A stretch of 64,000 nt of DNA from Acetobacterium fimetarium (GCF_014284475.1 NZ_WJBC01000002.1:124001-188000); one strand, 5' to 3'. Positions 1-9,393 are shown, numbered from the stretch's first letter. Notes: generated by a model from the letters alone, not told the origin. Translations and numbers: made by a program.

Positions 1-989
1 CAAAGCTCTTCAAAAGCTTTACACAGATTGATGGATCTTATACCAGAAAGTACGGGGGAACGGGTATCGGATTGGTGATTACCAGGCAATTAACAGAGAT
101 GATGAAAGGACGGGTTAGCTTCATTAGTGACATAGGTTATGGAAGTACCTTCTCGGTTCATATACCAATGACGATAGGAGCTAAGTTTTCGAAAAGATAT
201 CAAGCATCTCAGCCGGAGATCAAGTTCAAAGGAAGTCGGATATTACTGATAGAAGATGATCGGGTCAATCAGACGGTTCTCAGCAGAATGCTGGAGAGTT
301 TTGGAATATCAGTTGATTTAGCTGAAAATGGAGAAGAGGGAGTTTTCTTTGCAGGTAGAAACAAATATGATCTTATTCTGATGGATATCCAAATGCCGGT
401 AATGGACGGAATTAAGGCAACGCAGATTATTCGCGGTAAAAAAATATTGAATTCAGATGCGCTCGAAACAGTAAATCTGGATCTTTCACAAAATCAGAGC
501 ACCCCGATCATTGCCTTATCTGCTTATGCGCTTAAGGGAGATGAGGCCATTTTCAGGGCAAGTGGAATGGACAGCTATTTATCAAAACCGGTCGATCGCC
601 ATCAAATGCAGGTATTCCTGAGTGAATATCTAAGGAACACGAATACGAGTGAGCTGGCGATGATAAGAGATCGGGTTGAACGCTACCAGCAAAGCATCGA
701 CGAAAATACTGATAAAAGTGAAAAGATGCCGCTGTTTTTAGATGGAAAAATAAAAATAGAAATCAATCAAAGTATTAAGAAACTCAATATGCTTGGACGA
801 GATCGGGACTTTATCATGATGGAAATTGTGGCACATCAACTAAAGCAACTGTTTGAAGAAATCAATGCAGATGGATTAAAGAATCTGGTGTTCAAGTTGG
901 AACTCGACATCCGCAAGGATCTGTTGGAAAACATTCCAGAGCATTTAAAACGGATTGAAGAAACTTGGCAAATGATGGAACAATACTAG
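1..989 (+). CDS. Hybrid sensor histidine kinase, C-terminal part (ATPase, receiver, HPt-like)
   Basis: The left edge cuts this gene; the frame is open from base 3. The first residues are the end of a HATPase_c domain, with a GGTGIGL G2-type box near bases 54-75. A receiver domain follows (ILLIEDDRVNQ, phospho-acceptor Asp in LILMDIQMP, Lys in SYLSKP), with an insert of about 20 residues after its third strand. A helical tail has AHQLK at 831-845 and resembles an HPt phosphotransfer domain that keeps its His (codon 834-836). The closest relative in the window is the kinase at 30962-34012, and both are followed by a 132-residue lone receiver. The missing N-terminus presumably holds PAS and HisKA domains. 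Confidence 0.9.
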   Translation, partial: KLFKSFTQIDGSYTRKYGGTGIGLVITRQLTEMMKGRVSFISDIGYGSTFSVHIPMTIGAKFSKRYQASQPEIKFKGSRILLIEDDRVNQTVLSRMLESFGISVDLAENGEEGVFFAGRNKYDLILMDIQMPVMDGIKATQIIRGKKILNSDALETVNLDLSQNQSTPIIALSAYALKGDEAIFRASGMDSYLSKPVDRHQMQVFLSEYLRNTNTSELAMIRDRVERYQQSIDENTDKSEKMPLFLDGKIKIEINQSIKKLNMLGRDRDFIMMEIVAHQLKQLFEEINADGLKNLVFKLELDIRKDLLENIPEHLKRIEETWQMMEQY

Positions 990-1007
990 GTGTAGGAGGG
1001 AATTGAA

Positions 1008-1406
1008 GTGAAAAGAATTTTAATTGCAGAAGATGATATGGTGAGTCGCAAGTTTTTAAGTAAGTTTTTAAGCCAGTATGGCGATTGCGATTCGGTTGTG
1101 GATGGGCTTGAAGCCATCGATGCGTATATGCTTGGTATAAAGGAAAAGACACCTTATGATCTGATTTGTTTGGATATCATGATGCCAAAAATTGACGGAG
1201 TTAAGGTTCTGAAAACGATCCGTGATTTAGAAAAACAGCAGGAATTATCTGAATCAGAAAAAGCGAAGATTATTATAACGACGGTTTTAGGTGAATCTCA
1301 TGTTGTTCAATCAGCTTTTGAATTCGGGTGCAATGCATATGCCAACAAGCCACTGGATATGAAAAAAATAACGGAAGTTTTAAAAAGAATCGATTTCATC
1401 GAGTAA
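1008..1406 (+). CDS. CheY-like single-domain response regulator
   Basis: 132 residues make up a single receiver domain with no output domain. The acidic pocket is EDD near residue 9, the phospho-acceptor is the Asp in CLDIMMPKIDG, and the conserved Lys is in ANKPLD. The start is GTG, chosen because AGGAGGG lies 7 bases upstream. It sits 18 bases after the hybrid kinase and is probably co-transcribed as its phosphoryl target. It is a clear paralogue of the receiver at 34093-34491, sharing for example SRKFLSKFL and DIMMPKIDG. It could act like CheY by binding a partner protein; the target is unknown. Confidence 0.93.
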   Translation: MKRILIAEDDMVSRKFLSKFLSQYGDCDSVVDGLEAIDAYMLGIKEKTPYDLICLDIMMPKIDGVKVLKTIRDLEKQQELSESEKAKIIITTVLGESHVVQSAFEFGCNAYANKPLDMKKITEVLKRIDFIE

Positions 1407-1452
1407 AAGTATGATCAGAAAGAAGAAATCAATACGGTTTTAATTGATAACA

Positions 1453-1539
1453 TGAACACTTGAACAATATCTCATATTTGTATTGACAAACCATTGAACT
1501 GGAGCTATAATTGCATCATAATATATGAACAGTTGCTCA
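1453..1539 (+). promoter_or_regulatory. cad promoter with ArsR-type operator half-sites
   Basis: TTGACA (1483-1488) is followed by 17 bases and TATAAT (1506-1511), a textbook vegetative promoter. An imperfect dyad TGAACA-GT-TGCTCA lies just downstream at 1526-1539. A direct pair TGAACA-CT-TGAACA lies upstream at 1453-1466. TGAACA..TGTTCA-like dyads are typical operators of the CadC/ArsR family, so these sites probably bind the repressor encoded next. Assignment as operators is inference from motif and position. Confidence 0.8.
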
Positions 1540-1572
1540 ATCGATCAACTGAAATTAATTTGAGGTGATAGT

Positions 1573-1947
1573 ATGGCTAGAAAAATGGAACCGATAGAAC
1601 GGTGTGACTGTGATGTCATTCATGACGATATTGTAAGACAGGTAAAGAACAAAATGCCTCAGGAAGAGACTTTATATGATCTTGCTGAATTGTTCAAAGT
1701 TTTCGGGGACTCGACGCGAATTAAAATACTCTGGGCTTTGGATGAAGCTGAAATGTGCGTCTGCGATATTGCATTTTTATTGAACATGACACAGTCTGCT
1801 GTATCACATCAGCTCAGAGTTTTAAAACAGGTGGATCTGGTGAAAAACAGAAGAGATGGAAAAAATGTGTTTTATTCTTTAGATGATGAACATGTCAAAC
1901 AAATATTTAATCAGGGTTTGATTCATATTTCAGAGGAAGACAATTGA
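1573..1947 (+). CDS. cadC: ArsR/SmtB-family metal-responsive repressor (CadC-like)
   Basis: 124-residue winged-helix protein with the ArsR core: FKVFGDSTRIKILWAL, then the CxC-bearing helix EMCVCDIAF, then recognition helix QSAVSHQLRVLK. The N-terminal CDCD and the central CVC match the thiolate metal site of CadC/CmtR proteins that sense Cd, Pb or Zn. The family releases DNA when metal binds. It lies 13 bases before a CPx ATPase and behind a promoter with dyad operators, so it should repress its own operon. Start ATG at 1573 has a GAGGTGA ribosome-binding site. Confidence 0.92.
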   Translation: MARKMEPIERCDCDVIHDDIVRQVKNKMPQEETLYDLAELFKVFGDSTRIKILWALDEAEMCVCDIAFLLNMTQSAVSHQLRVLKQVDLVKNRRDGKNVFYSLDDEHVKQIFNQGLIHISEEDN

Positions 1948-1960
1948 GGGAGGTCAAGCA

Positions 1961-4072
1961 ATGCAAAAAAAAGAACTGAAACTGGAAGGTCTGGACTGTG
2001 CTAACTGTGCATCAAAGATAGAATGTGAAGTTAACGAGTTAAGTGGCGTACATGCATCCATGAATTTCATTAACAAAACGCTGACATTGGAAACTGAATC
2101 AGCGATTGATATACAAAACACAATTGATCAGGTCAAAACCATTGTTCATAAACATGAACCCGATGTCAGCGTAAAAGAAAAATCAAGCGAAAAAGAGACC
2201 GGTGAAGACGGAAATGAGGATAATCGCAAAACACAAATGATTAAACTCATCATCGGAGGAGCGTTTTTTGCGGTTGGCATGATTTTCAATTTTCAGAATT
2301 GGCTGGAATTTGCGATATTTCTAAGCAGTTATATCATTGTCGGAGGAGGTGTTCTTTTACGCGCTGTAAAAGGAATCGCCAGAGGGCAGGTATTTAGTGA
2401 ATATTTTTTAATGAGCGTTGCTACAATCGGTGCTTTTTTAATTGGTCAATACGCAGAAGGAGTAGCTGTTATGCTATTCTATATGATTGGTGAGATGTTT
2501 CAGGATATGGCGGTGGATCATTCCAGAAAATCAATCAGTTCGTTAATGGATATCAGACCGGATTACGCCAATCTTAGAGTCGGGGATAAACTCAAAAAAG
2601 TATCCCCGGAAGACGTGAATATCGGGGATCTTATCGTTATAAAACCGGGAGAAAAAATACCGTTGGATGGCAACGTAATCGCGGGCACTTCAATGGTTGA
2701 TACATCTGCATTAACGGGTGAATCACTTCCCCGGGAATTGGAACCTGGGAAAGCGGCATTAAGCGGATTCATTAATAAAAATGGCGTTCTGACAGTGGCG
2801 GTGACAAAAGGTTTTGAAGATTCTACAGTGTCTAAAATTCTCGACCTGGTTGAAAATGCAAGCAGTCGAAAAGCACCAACCGAGCAATTCATCACAAAGT
2901 TTGCACGATACTATACGCCAGTGGTTGTTTTCAGTGCGCTGGCGCTTGCAATCATACCGCCTTTGGTGATTCCGGGAGCACTCTGGTCTGACTGGGCCTA
3001 TCGTGCCCTGGTATTCCTGGTGGTATCCTGCCCATGTGCGCTGGTAATTTCGATTCCATTGGGCTTTTTCGGCGGGATCGGTGGTGCGTCAAAGAAGGGC
3101 ATACTGATAAAAGGGAGCAATTATCTTGAGGCATTGAATAACGTGGAAGCCGTCGTATTTGACAAGACGGGAACGCTGACAAAAGGTGTCTTCAAAGTGA
3201 CTCAATTGAATCCCCAAAAAAATTATACCGAAGAACAAATTCTGGAATACGCGGCTTATGCCGAAAGTTATTCAAATCACCCAATTGCTCTTTCTATTGT
3301 AAGTGCTTATCGTAAAGAAATCGACGAGAGTCGGATCAAAAATTATCAGGAAAAAGCGGGAAATGGAATACACGTGACCATTAATGGTAATGAAGTTATC
3401 GTAGGCAATAAGAGAATGATGGAAAGCGAGCGAATTTCGTGTGAAAATGATGTTGACACGACAGGAACGGTTGTATATATTGCGGTCAACCAGAAGTATG
3501 CCGGTAACATTGTCATTTCGGACGAAATTAAAGATGACTCGGCTCAGGCAATCAAAGAGATTAAATCTCTGGGTATTAAAAAAACAGTTATGCTCACCGG
3601 TGATTTGAAAATTGCAGGCGAGAAAATTGGAAACCAGCTGGGTATGGATGCGGTTTATTCTGAATTACTGCCTGGTGACAAGGTTGAGAAACTCGAGTGG
3701 CTGGAAAGTAAAAAATCACCGAAAGGAAAGCTGATGTTTGTCGGCGACGGCATCAATGATGCACCGGTATTGGCGAGAGCGGATATTGGCGTGGCAATGG
3801 GAGGACTGGGTTCTGATGCGGCGATCGAGGCTGCAGATATAGTCATTATGACTGACGAGCCATCAAAGATTGCATCAGCGCTTCGAATAGCAAAACGAAC
3901 GAGAGTCATTGTTTTTGAGAACATAATCTTTGCGTTAGGGGTTAAAGGCATATTCCTTGTATTGGGGGCATTGGGTTTGGCATCCATGTGGGAAGCTGTA
4001 TTTGCGGATGTCGGAGTGGCTTTGATTGCGATTTTCAATGCCTTGAGAGTGCTGAATACAAAGAATTTATAA
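1961..4072 (+). CDS. cadA: Heavy-metal (Zn/Cd/Pb) P1B-type ATPase
   Basis: 703 residues. An N-terminal HMA domain carries the metal motif GLDCANCAS (residues 9-17). Then come membrane helices, the TGES actuator loop, the CPC transport motif SCPCAL near residue 355, the phosphorylation site DKTGTLT near 400, SNHPIA, and the hinge GDGINDAP near 594. The last helix carries an Asp in VFADVGVALIAIFN, as in P1B-2 pumps for Zn2+/Cd2+/Pb2+. It should export metal across the cytoplasmic membrane and is co-transcribed with cadC. A terminator follows. Confidence 0.95.
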   Translation: MQKKELKLEGLDCANCASKIECEVNELSGVHASMNFINKTLTLETESAIDIQNTIDQVKTIVHKHEPDVSVKEKSSEKETGEDGNEDNRKTQMIKLIIGGAFFAVGMIFNFQNWLEFAIFLSSYIIVGGGVLLRAVKGIARGQVFSEYFLMSVATIGAFLIGQYAEGVAVMLFYMIGEMFQDMAVDHSRKSISSLMDIRPDYANLRVGDKLKKVSPEDVNIGDLIVIKPGEKIPLDGNVIAGTSMVDTSALTGESLPRELEPGKAALSGFINKNGVLTVAVTKGFEDSTVSKILDLVENASSRKAPTEQFITKFARYYTPVVVFSALALAIIPPLVIPGALWSDWAYRALVFLVVSCPCALVISIPLGFFGGIGGASKKGILIKGSNYLEALNNVEAVVFDKTGTLTKGVFKVTQLNPQKNYTEEQILEYAAYAESYSNHPIALSIVSAYRKEIDESRIKNYQEKAGNGIHVTINGNEVIVGNKRMMESERISCENDVDTTGTVVYIAVNQKYAGNIVISDEIKDDSAQAIKEIKSLGIKKTVMLTGDLKIAGEKIGNQLGMDAVYSELLPGDKVEKLEWLESKKSPKGKLMFVGDGINDAPVLARADIGVAMGGLGSDAAIEAADIVIMTDEPSKIASALRIAKRTRVIVFENIIFALGVKGIFLVLGALGLASMWEAVFADVGVALIAIFNALRVLNTKNL

Positions 4073-4096
4073 GAAAAAAACACAATAAATCAAATG

Positions 4097-4136
4097 AAAC
4101 AGCTCTGATCGTATTTAGATAGAGCTGTTTTTTATT
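4097..4136 (+). terminator. Intrinsic terminator after cadA
   Basis: A perfect 10-bp stem, AAACAGCTCT (4097-4106) and AGAGCTGTTT (4121-4130), is followed by a T-rich stretch. Confidence 0.9.
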
Positions 4137-4312
4137 TGATTTGTTTATTGTCGAAAAAAATGGATAAAATAATAAAGAAAAAATACACTGATTTGTATGG
4201 ATCCTATCGATGAGATTGATGCAGGAACCAATGAAAGTAGATGCAGGGTTCACTCAAATTCAGCAACGTCGGAAGAAATAACCACATAAGACAGATAGTG
4301 AGGGAGAAAGAA

Positions 4313-5044
4313 ATGCTTAAGCTTGAGAATATTTCATATGTAGTGGAGAATGATAAGAAAATTATTAAGGAAATTAATCTGACGATTGGTACCGGAAAGC
4401 TCATTGCCATTACCGGACCAAATGGTGGGGGAAAATCGACTCTGGCGAAAATTATTTCCGGTATCATTAAACCGACAACGGGTAAAATCATTTTTAACGG
4501 TGAAGACATCACAGAACTTAACATAACAGAACGTGCAAGAAAAGGAATTAGCTTTGGATTTCAGCAACCGGTACGTTTTAAGGGGTTGACGGTACATGAC
4601 TTAATCGATATTGCGGCAGCAAAAAAGATGTCGGTACAGGAAGCCGGCCATTATTTAACTGAGGTTGGTTTGTGTGCCAAAGATTACATCAATCGGGAGC
4701 TTAACGAAGGGCTTTCTGGCGGTGAAATTAAGCGAATAGAAATAGCAACAGTAATCGCCAGAAATACAAGTCTATCCATCCTTGACGAACCGGAAGCCGG
4801 GATCGATTTATGGAGTTTCAACCATTTGATTGAAGTTTTTAAAAAAATGAATGCGGATGCGGGTAAAACCATTATCATTATTTCTCATCAGGAACGAATT
4901 TTGGATGTTGCGGATGAAATAACAGCCATGGTGGAGGGGGCAATTGCGCAGCAGGGTACGAAGGAAAGTGTATTGCCAGACTTGTTAAACTGTTCGGATC
5001 CAAAGAACTGCGTGTATTGTAAAGATCTTTTGGAGACAGATTGA
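4313..5044 (+). CDS. SufC-like ABC ATPase (Fe-S cluster assembly type)
   Basis: 243 residues from ATG 4313, preceded by AGGGAGAAAG. Walker A is GPNGGGKST, the signature is LSGGEIKRIEI, Walker B is SLSILDEPEAGID, and the switch His is in IISHQE. The LSGG(E)xKRxEI and DEPEAGID pattern is that of SufC-type ATPases of anaerobes, which work with a SufB/SufD-like scaffold rather than a membrane permease. The C-terminus has a cysteine cluster (NCSDPKNCVYC) that could bind metal. No SufB/D gene is adjacent: cadA lies upstream and htpG downstream. A longer in-frame opening to 4241 lacks a good ribosome-binding site. Confidence 0.82.
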   Translation: MLKLENISYVVENDKKIIKEINLTIGTGKLIAITGPNGGGKSTLAKIISGIIKPTTGKIIFNGEDITELNITERARKGISFGFQQPVRFKGLTVHDLIDIAAAKKMSVQEAGHYLTEVGLCAKDYINRELNEGLSGGEIKRIEIATVIARNTSLSILDEPEAGIDLWSFNHLIEVFKKMNADAGKTIIIISHQERILDVADEITAMVEGAIAQQGTKESVLPDLLNCSDPKNCVYCKDLLETD

Positions 5045-5127
5045 AATACTGAAATAATTTAGAAGTCATTTATAGTAAGCAGAAAACCTTTCGGAATAGA
5101 ATTTGCTTAAAAAAATATTAAACAGTG

Positions 5128-5156
5128 TTGACACATTCCACAAATAAATTTACAAT
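5128..5156 (+). promoter_or_regulatory. htpG promoter
   Basis: TTGACA (5128-5133), 17 bases, TACAAT (5151-5156). The expected start of transcription falls at about 5163, next to the CIRCE element. Confidence 0.85.
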
Positions 5157-5163
5157 ATAGTTA

Positions 5164-5190
5164 TTAGCACTCGTTCTATTTGAGTGCTAA
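5164..5190 (+). promoter_or_regulatory. CIRCE operator (HrcA binding site)
   Basis: TTAGCACTC, nine bases, then GAGTGCTAA is a perfect match to the CIRCE inverted repeat bound by the HrcA repressor. It starts about 8 bases after the -10 box, where bound HrcA would block transcription of htpG. HrcA itself is not in the window. Confidence 0.95.
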
Positions 5191-5222
5191 TAATAATATG
5201 GCATGAAGAAAGGGTATGTGCA

Positions 5223-7118
5223 ATGGAAAAAAAGCAATTTAAATCAGAATCCAAACGTCTTATGGATTTGATGGTCAATTCAATTTATACGAACAAAGAG
5301 ATATTTTTACGTGAATTGATTTCTAACGCCTCAGACGCAATTGATAAAGTTTATTATAAGACGTTAACGGACAAGGATAAAAAATTCAATAAGGATGATT
5401 ATTATATCCGCATTCATCCAAACCAGGATGATCGAACCGTGACAATTTCAGATACCGGTATCGGTATGACTGAAAAAGAACTTGAAGAAAATATTGGAAC
5501 GATTGCCAAGAGTGGATCTAACGAATTCAAATCAGAACAAAAAATGGAAGAAGAATTTGACATCATTGGTCAGTTCGGCGTCGGTTTCTATTCGGCCTTT
5601 ATGGTTTCAGACAAAGTTGAAGTGGAAACAAAATCCATCGATGAAGATCAGGCCTACTTATGGACTTCTGAAGGCGCTGATGGTTACACGATTGAGCCAT
5701 CCGATATGAAATCCCATGGCTCTAAAATCATATTACATATCAAAGAAAACACGGATGATAATAATTACGATGAATACCTGGAACCGTATCGCATTAGAAG
5801 TCTTGTCGAAAAGTATTCAAATTATATCCGCTACCCAATCAAAATGGTGGTTGAAAAGAGTCGCGTTAAAGAAGAAACAAAGGATGCTGAAAAGCCAGAA
5901 TACGAATCATATCTCGAAGACGATGTTCTGAACTCCATGGTTCCAATTTGGAGAAAAAACAAGAATGAACTGAATGACGAAGCGTATGATAATTTTTATC
6001 ACGAAAAAAGATTTGGCTATGACGAGCCGCTGGCGCACATTCACTTAAGTATTGAAGGCATGCTGAGCTATAAAGCAATATTATACATACCGGGACAACC
6101 GCCGTTTGACTACTATACCAGAGATTATGAAAAAGGTCTTGAGCTTTATTCCAACGGTGTGCTGATTATGGATAAATGCGGGGAACTGCTGCCTGATTAT
6201 TTCAGCTTTGTAAAAGGTGTGGTGGATTCGGAAGATTTATCGCTCAATATTTCAAGAGAAATGCTGCAGCAGGACAGGCAGCTTCGGTTGATCAGCCGAA
6301 AAATCGATTCCAGAATTTCTGAAGAGCTTAAAAATATGCTGGAAAATGATCGGGAAAAATATGAAGAGTTTTTCCTGGCCTTTGGCAATCAATTAAAAGT
6401 GGGAACATACGATAGTTGGGGTCAGAATAAAGACAAGTTACAGGATTTCCTGCTTTTCTATTCTTCAAAAGAGGGAAAATTGGTCACATTAAAAGAATAT
6501 GTAGACCGTATGCCAGAAGATCAGAAGTATATCTACTTTGCATCCGGTTCGTCTGTGGAACATATCGAAAAATTGCCGCAGGTAACCATCGTTAAGGATA
6601 AAAATTATGAAATACTTTACCTGACAGAGACTATTGATGAATTTGTTTTACAGACGATCCGTCAGTATGCTGAAAAGGAATTCCGATCTGTATCCAGCGA
6701 TAATCTGGGACTGGAAGCACCAAAGGAGAATGCAGATGAACCGACCGCAGCGGAAACTGAGGCGGATGAAAAACTGCTTGAAAAAATGAAGGAGATCATT
6801 GGAGAAGAAGTGGTCAGGGTTAAGACGACGGGTCATTTAAAAGACGATGTTGTTTATCTCTCTACAGAAGGTGAGCTTACCATTGAAATGGAAAAAACAC
6901 TAAACTCCATGCCTCAGGGCGGCAAAGTCAGCGCCAAGAAAGTGCTGGAAATTAATAAAAATCACTCAGTCTATAAAAAATTGAAGGAATTCTATGAAAA
7001 GGATGAGGAGCAGCTCGAACTTTATACTCACTTACTGTATAACCAGGCCAGATTAATTGCTGGATTGCCAATCGATGATGTTGTTTCGTTCACTCAAAAT
7101 ATCAGTAAACTCATGTAA
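5223..7118 (+). CDS. htpG: Molecular chaperone HtpG (Hsp90)
   Basis: 631 residues from ATG 5223, preceded by AAAGGG; an in-frame opening to 5184 runs back into the CIRCE element and is not the start. Hsp90 hallmarks are [16 protein letters not shown], the GHKL boxes DTGIGMT and [13 protein letters not shown], and the middle-domain [15 protein letters not shown]. It is an ATP-dependent cytosolic chaperone of usual bacterial length. It is a single-gene unit with its own promoter, CIRCE site and terminator, so heat-shock control by HrcA is expected. Confidence 0.97.
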   Translation: MEKKQFKSESKRLMDLMVNSIYTNKEIFLRELISNASDAIDKVYYKTLTDKDKKFNKDDYYIRIHPNQDDRTVTISDTGIGMTEKELEENIGTIAKSGSNEFKSEQKMEEEFDIIGQFGVGFYSAFMVSDKVEVETKSIDEDQAYLWTSEGADGYTIEPSDMKSHGSKIILHIKENTDDNNYDEYLEPYRIRSLVEKYSNYIRYPIKMVVEKSRVKEETKDAEKPEYESYLEDDVLNSMVPIWRKNKNELNDEAYDNFYHEKRFGYDEPLAHIHLSIEGMLSYKAILYIPGQPPFDYYTRDYEKGLELYSNGVLIMDKCGELLPDYFSFVKGVVDSEDLSLNISREMLQQDRQLRLISRKIDSRISEELKNMLENDREKYEEFFLAFGNQLKVGTYDSWGQNKDKLQDFLLFYSSKEGKLVTLKEYVDRMPEDQKYIYFASGSSVEHIEKLPQVTIVKDKNYEILYLTETIDEFVLQTIRQYAEKEFRSVSSDNLGLEAPKENADEPTAAETEADEKLLEKMKEIIGEEVVRVKTTGHLKDDVVYLSTEGELTIEMEKTLNSMPQGGKVSAKKVLEINKNHSVYKKLKEFYEKDEEQLELYTHLLYNQARLIAGLPIDDVVSFTQNISKLM

Positions 7119-7139
7119 TACTCAATACCATCTGTTTAT

Positions 7140-7194
7140 AAAGTGTACCTCAAAGCTCAGACAAAAATCTGGCAATTTGGGGTGCGCTTTTTTT
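7140..7194 (+). terminator. Intrinsic terminator after htpG
   Basis: A 15-bp stem (7140-7154 with 7176-7190, three G-U pairs) is followed by seven T residues. Confidence 0.9.
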
Positions 7195-7262
7195 AAATCT
7201 ATTTATTAATGAAGACAATCATTCAAATAGAGAATAATCATTTCAAAATGGTTATTATTTTA

Positions 7263-7291
7263 TTGAAAACACGGTAGTAAAATGATATTAT
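7263..7291 (+). promoter_or_regulatory. Promoter of the EAL-HDOD gene
   Basis: TTGAAA (7263-7268), 17 bases, TATTAT (7286-7291), about 105 bases before the chosen start codon. Confidence 0.6.
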
Positions 7292-7396
7292 TAAGTTGTT
7301 TTTAAATAGAAATAAATTTTATATGATTGCAGTGGACGCTATTGATTAGAAGTTTGTTTCCGGTTGCATGAATATTTTGGAAAGTTGGAACGCATC

Positions 7397-8605
7397 ATGT
7401 TTATCGCCAGACAACCTATTTTTAACAGTCAATTGGAAGTTTATGGATATGAATTGCTTTTTAGATTAGAACGGCAGTCAACTCAATTTGGAGGCATATC
7501 TTCTCAGGGTGCAACAGCAACAGTTATCACCGGTTTATATGAATCTGGATTGGAAAATCTCGTTGATGATAAGTATGCTTTTATTAATTTTGACGAAATA
7601 TTTGTTCATTCGGATGCGCTGGAATTAATTGAACCGAATCGGCTGGTTGTGGAAATGCTTGAGAATATCAAGATCGATCGTCTGTTGTTGGAGCGGTTGG
7701 AAGAAATAAAAAACATGGGATATAAGATTGCACTGGATGATTTTTCCCGAAAATATCTTGAATATCCCTTAACAACTCTAGCCGACATAATCAAATACGA
7801 TATCCTGGCGACGCCTTTAGAGACAATCAGAACAGATGTAGCGACAGCCTTATCCCAGAATAAAATTCTTTTAGCAGAGAAAGTTGAAACGGAAGAAGAA
7901 TACATTGAAGCTAAAAAAATGGGATTTCGTTTATTTCAGGGATATTTTTTCAGTAAACCCCATATTGCCGGTAAATCATATAATAAAACGACTAGCAAGT
8001 CTCAATATATACGTATCATTTCGGAGGTAAAAAAAGAAGATCCAAGTTTTGAAAGACTGACGGAACTGATTGAGCATGATGTCACTTTGGCTTATCGTGT
8101 GATGCGTATGGCATGTTTTCGATCAGGAAATAGCCAAGTTTGTTCTGTTAAGTATGCGTTAACCTATATGGGATTAAAAGAAATTGAATGCTGGATCAGT
8201 ATCATCATGCTTCATGATTTAGGAAAAGATAAACCGGGAGAGTTGAAGAAAATTTCGTTAATCCGATCAAAGTTTGCTGAGTCGTTGGCTATTCATGGCA
8301 ACCTGAAGGAATATCAACATTCTGCTTCAATGATGGGATTATTTAGCGTACTGGATGCGATTCTTGATCAGTCCATGGAAGAAGCCCTGGCTGGAATAGC
8401 ACTTCCTTCTTCAATAACGGAAGCGTTGATCGATCATAAAGGGATACTTTATCCAATTTATGAGTTGATACTGGCTTGTGAAAAAGGAGAGTGGTTTGCG
8501 GTAGAAAAAATTTCGATAGACCTGAATATAAGTAATTCTGAATTGGCACTTTCCTATCGGTGGGCAATTCAGTGGGCAAATGAAGTGACCTCTCAGGTGA
8601 TTTAG
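7397..8605 (+). CDS. EAL-HDOD signalling protein (YuxH-like)
   Basis: 402 residues from ATG 7397; a TTG at 7364 is possible. Residues 1-200 are an EAL-type domain starting FIARQPIFN, with YELLFR in place of EAL. It retains FINF, VVEML, IALDDF, IKYD, AEKVET and FQGYFFSKP, so many metal- and substrate-site residues of c-di-GMP phosphodiesterases remain. The rest is an HDOD domain (LIEHDVTLAYRVMRMA). Such proteins link c-di-GMP binding or breakdown to protein contacts. Whether it is catalytic cannot be judged from sequence alone. It is monocistronic. Confidence 0.88.
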   Translation: MFIARQPIFNSQLEVYGYELLFRLERQSTQFGGISSQGATATVITGLYESGLENLVDDKYAFINFDEIFVHSDALELIEPNRLVVEMLENIKIDRLLLERLEEIKNMGYKIALDDFSRKYLEYPLTTLADIIKYDILATPLETIRTDVATALSQNKILLAEKVETEEEYIEAKKMGFRLFQGYFFSKPHIAGKSYNKTTSKSQYIRIISEVKKEDPSFERLTELIEHDVTLAYRVMRMACFRSGNSQVCSVKYALTYMGLKEIECWISIIMLHDLGKDKPGELKKISLIRSKFAESLAIHGNLKEYQHSASMMGLFSVLDAILDQSMEEALAGIALPSSITEALIDHKGILYPIYELILACEKGEWFAVEKISIDLNISNSELALSYRWAIQWANEVTSQVI

Positions 8606-8620
8606 ATTTATTACGATAAA

Positions 8621-8654
8621 AAGCTCACCTTTTATTAGGCGAGCTTCTTTTTTT
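8621..8654 (+). terminator. Intrinsic terminator after the EAL-HDOD gene
   Basis: AAGCTCACCT (8621-8630) pairs with AGGCGAGCTT (one mismatch) and is followed by a run of T. Confidence 0.85.
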
Positions 8655-8767
8655 TATAAGGGTAGTTAGAAATATGTCGATCTTTCAGAAAGTACCCAAT
8701 GCATTAAAAGTGGTGATGTATCACAGATAAAAGTAAACTTGTGAAATGCTTTACGGTGGTCGTTTGA

Positions 8768-9172
8768 CTATTTGAGTGTTTTAGCATAGATGCCAATTTT
8801 TTTGTCCATCCCTGAAATATGTTTGGTAAGCCATTCGATAATCATCTGGTTGGCATTGATTATCAAAGAAATATTTCCACCGGATGTTTGATATTCTTTT
8901 TTTAGTTTAGTTAGTTCTGCAATAAAACTCTGATGGGCATTTTTTTGAGCCTGTAGTTCAGGATAGTGGATACTCATCATGTAGGTTTCTTCATCATGGA
9001 AATGTTGTTTGGTATAAGTATCGAGGAAATCCAACATTTCCGCGATAACGTCTTTTGATTTGCCGGCTTTACCGGCAGAGAATAGTTGATCAGCCTGTTC
9101 AAACAATTTTTTGTGTTGAGAATCAATGTTTGTCACACCGACTGATAAATCTGGAGTCCATACTATAGCCAT
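8768..9172 (-). CDS. Bacteriohemerythrin
   Basis: 134-residue single-domain hemerythrin. The di-iron ligands appear in order: IDSQHK (His), KQHFHDEE (His and Glu), AHQSF (His) and LTKHISGMDK (His and Asp). Such proteins bind O2 reversibly at a carboxylate-bridged di-iron site and are common in anaerobes and motile bacteria, where they are linked to O2 sensing or scavenging. Start ATG at 9172 has TAGGAGGATT upstream on the minus strand. It is a single gene with no fused signalling domain. Confidence 0.95.
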   Translation of the reverse strand: MAIVWTPDLSVGVTNIDSQHKKLFEQADQLFSAGKAGKSKDVIAEMLDFLDTYTKQHFHDEETYMMSIHYPELQAQKNAHQSFIAELTKLKKEYQTSGGNISLIINANQMIIEWLTKHISGMDKKIGIYAKTLK

Positions 9173-9393
9173 TATTAAATCCTCCTAGTTGATCAAATTA
9201 TAGAATTAATTATAGTACTTTATTATCACAATATCATGAGCGATTATAAAATAAAAATCATTCAACTGATTAAGAACATGTGCAACTCCAAAATTGAAAA
9301 ATTAGCGAGTATTGCTTTTTTGTGCGAATTCAAATATAATGACCGGATATATTTAGATATTGGAAAATGATATGAAAGTGAGTAAATAAAGAT

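Noticed and set aside
4195-4290. 30-codon open frame before the SufC-like gene
   Set aside because: ATG at 4198 opens a short frame ending in TAA, but there is no good ribosome-binding site and no recognisable sequence.
7231-7262. Second terminator after htpG
   Set aside because: An AT-only near-palindrome is present but its loop would be only two bases. The 7140-7194 terminator is sufficient.
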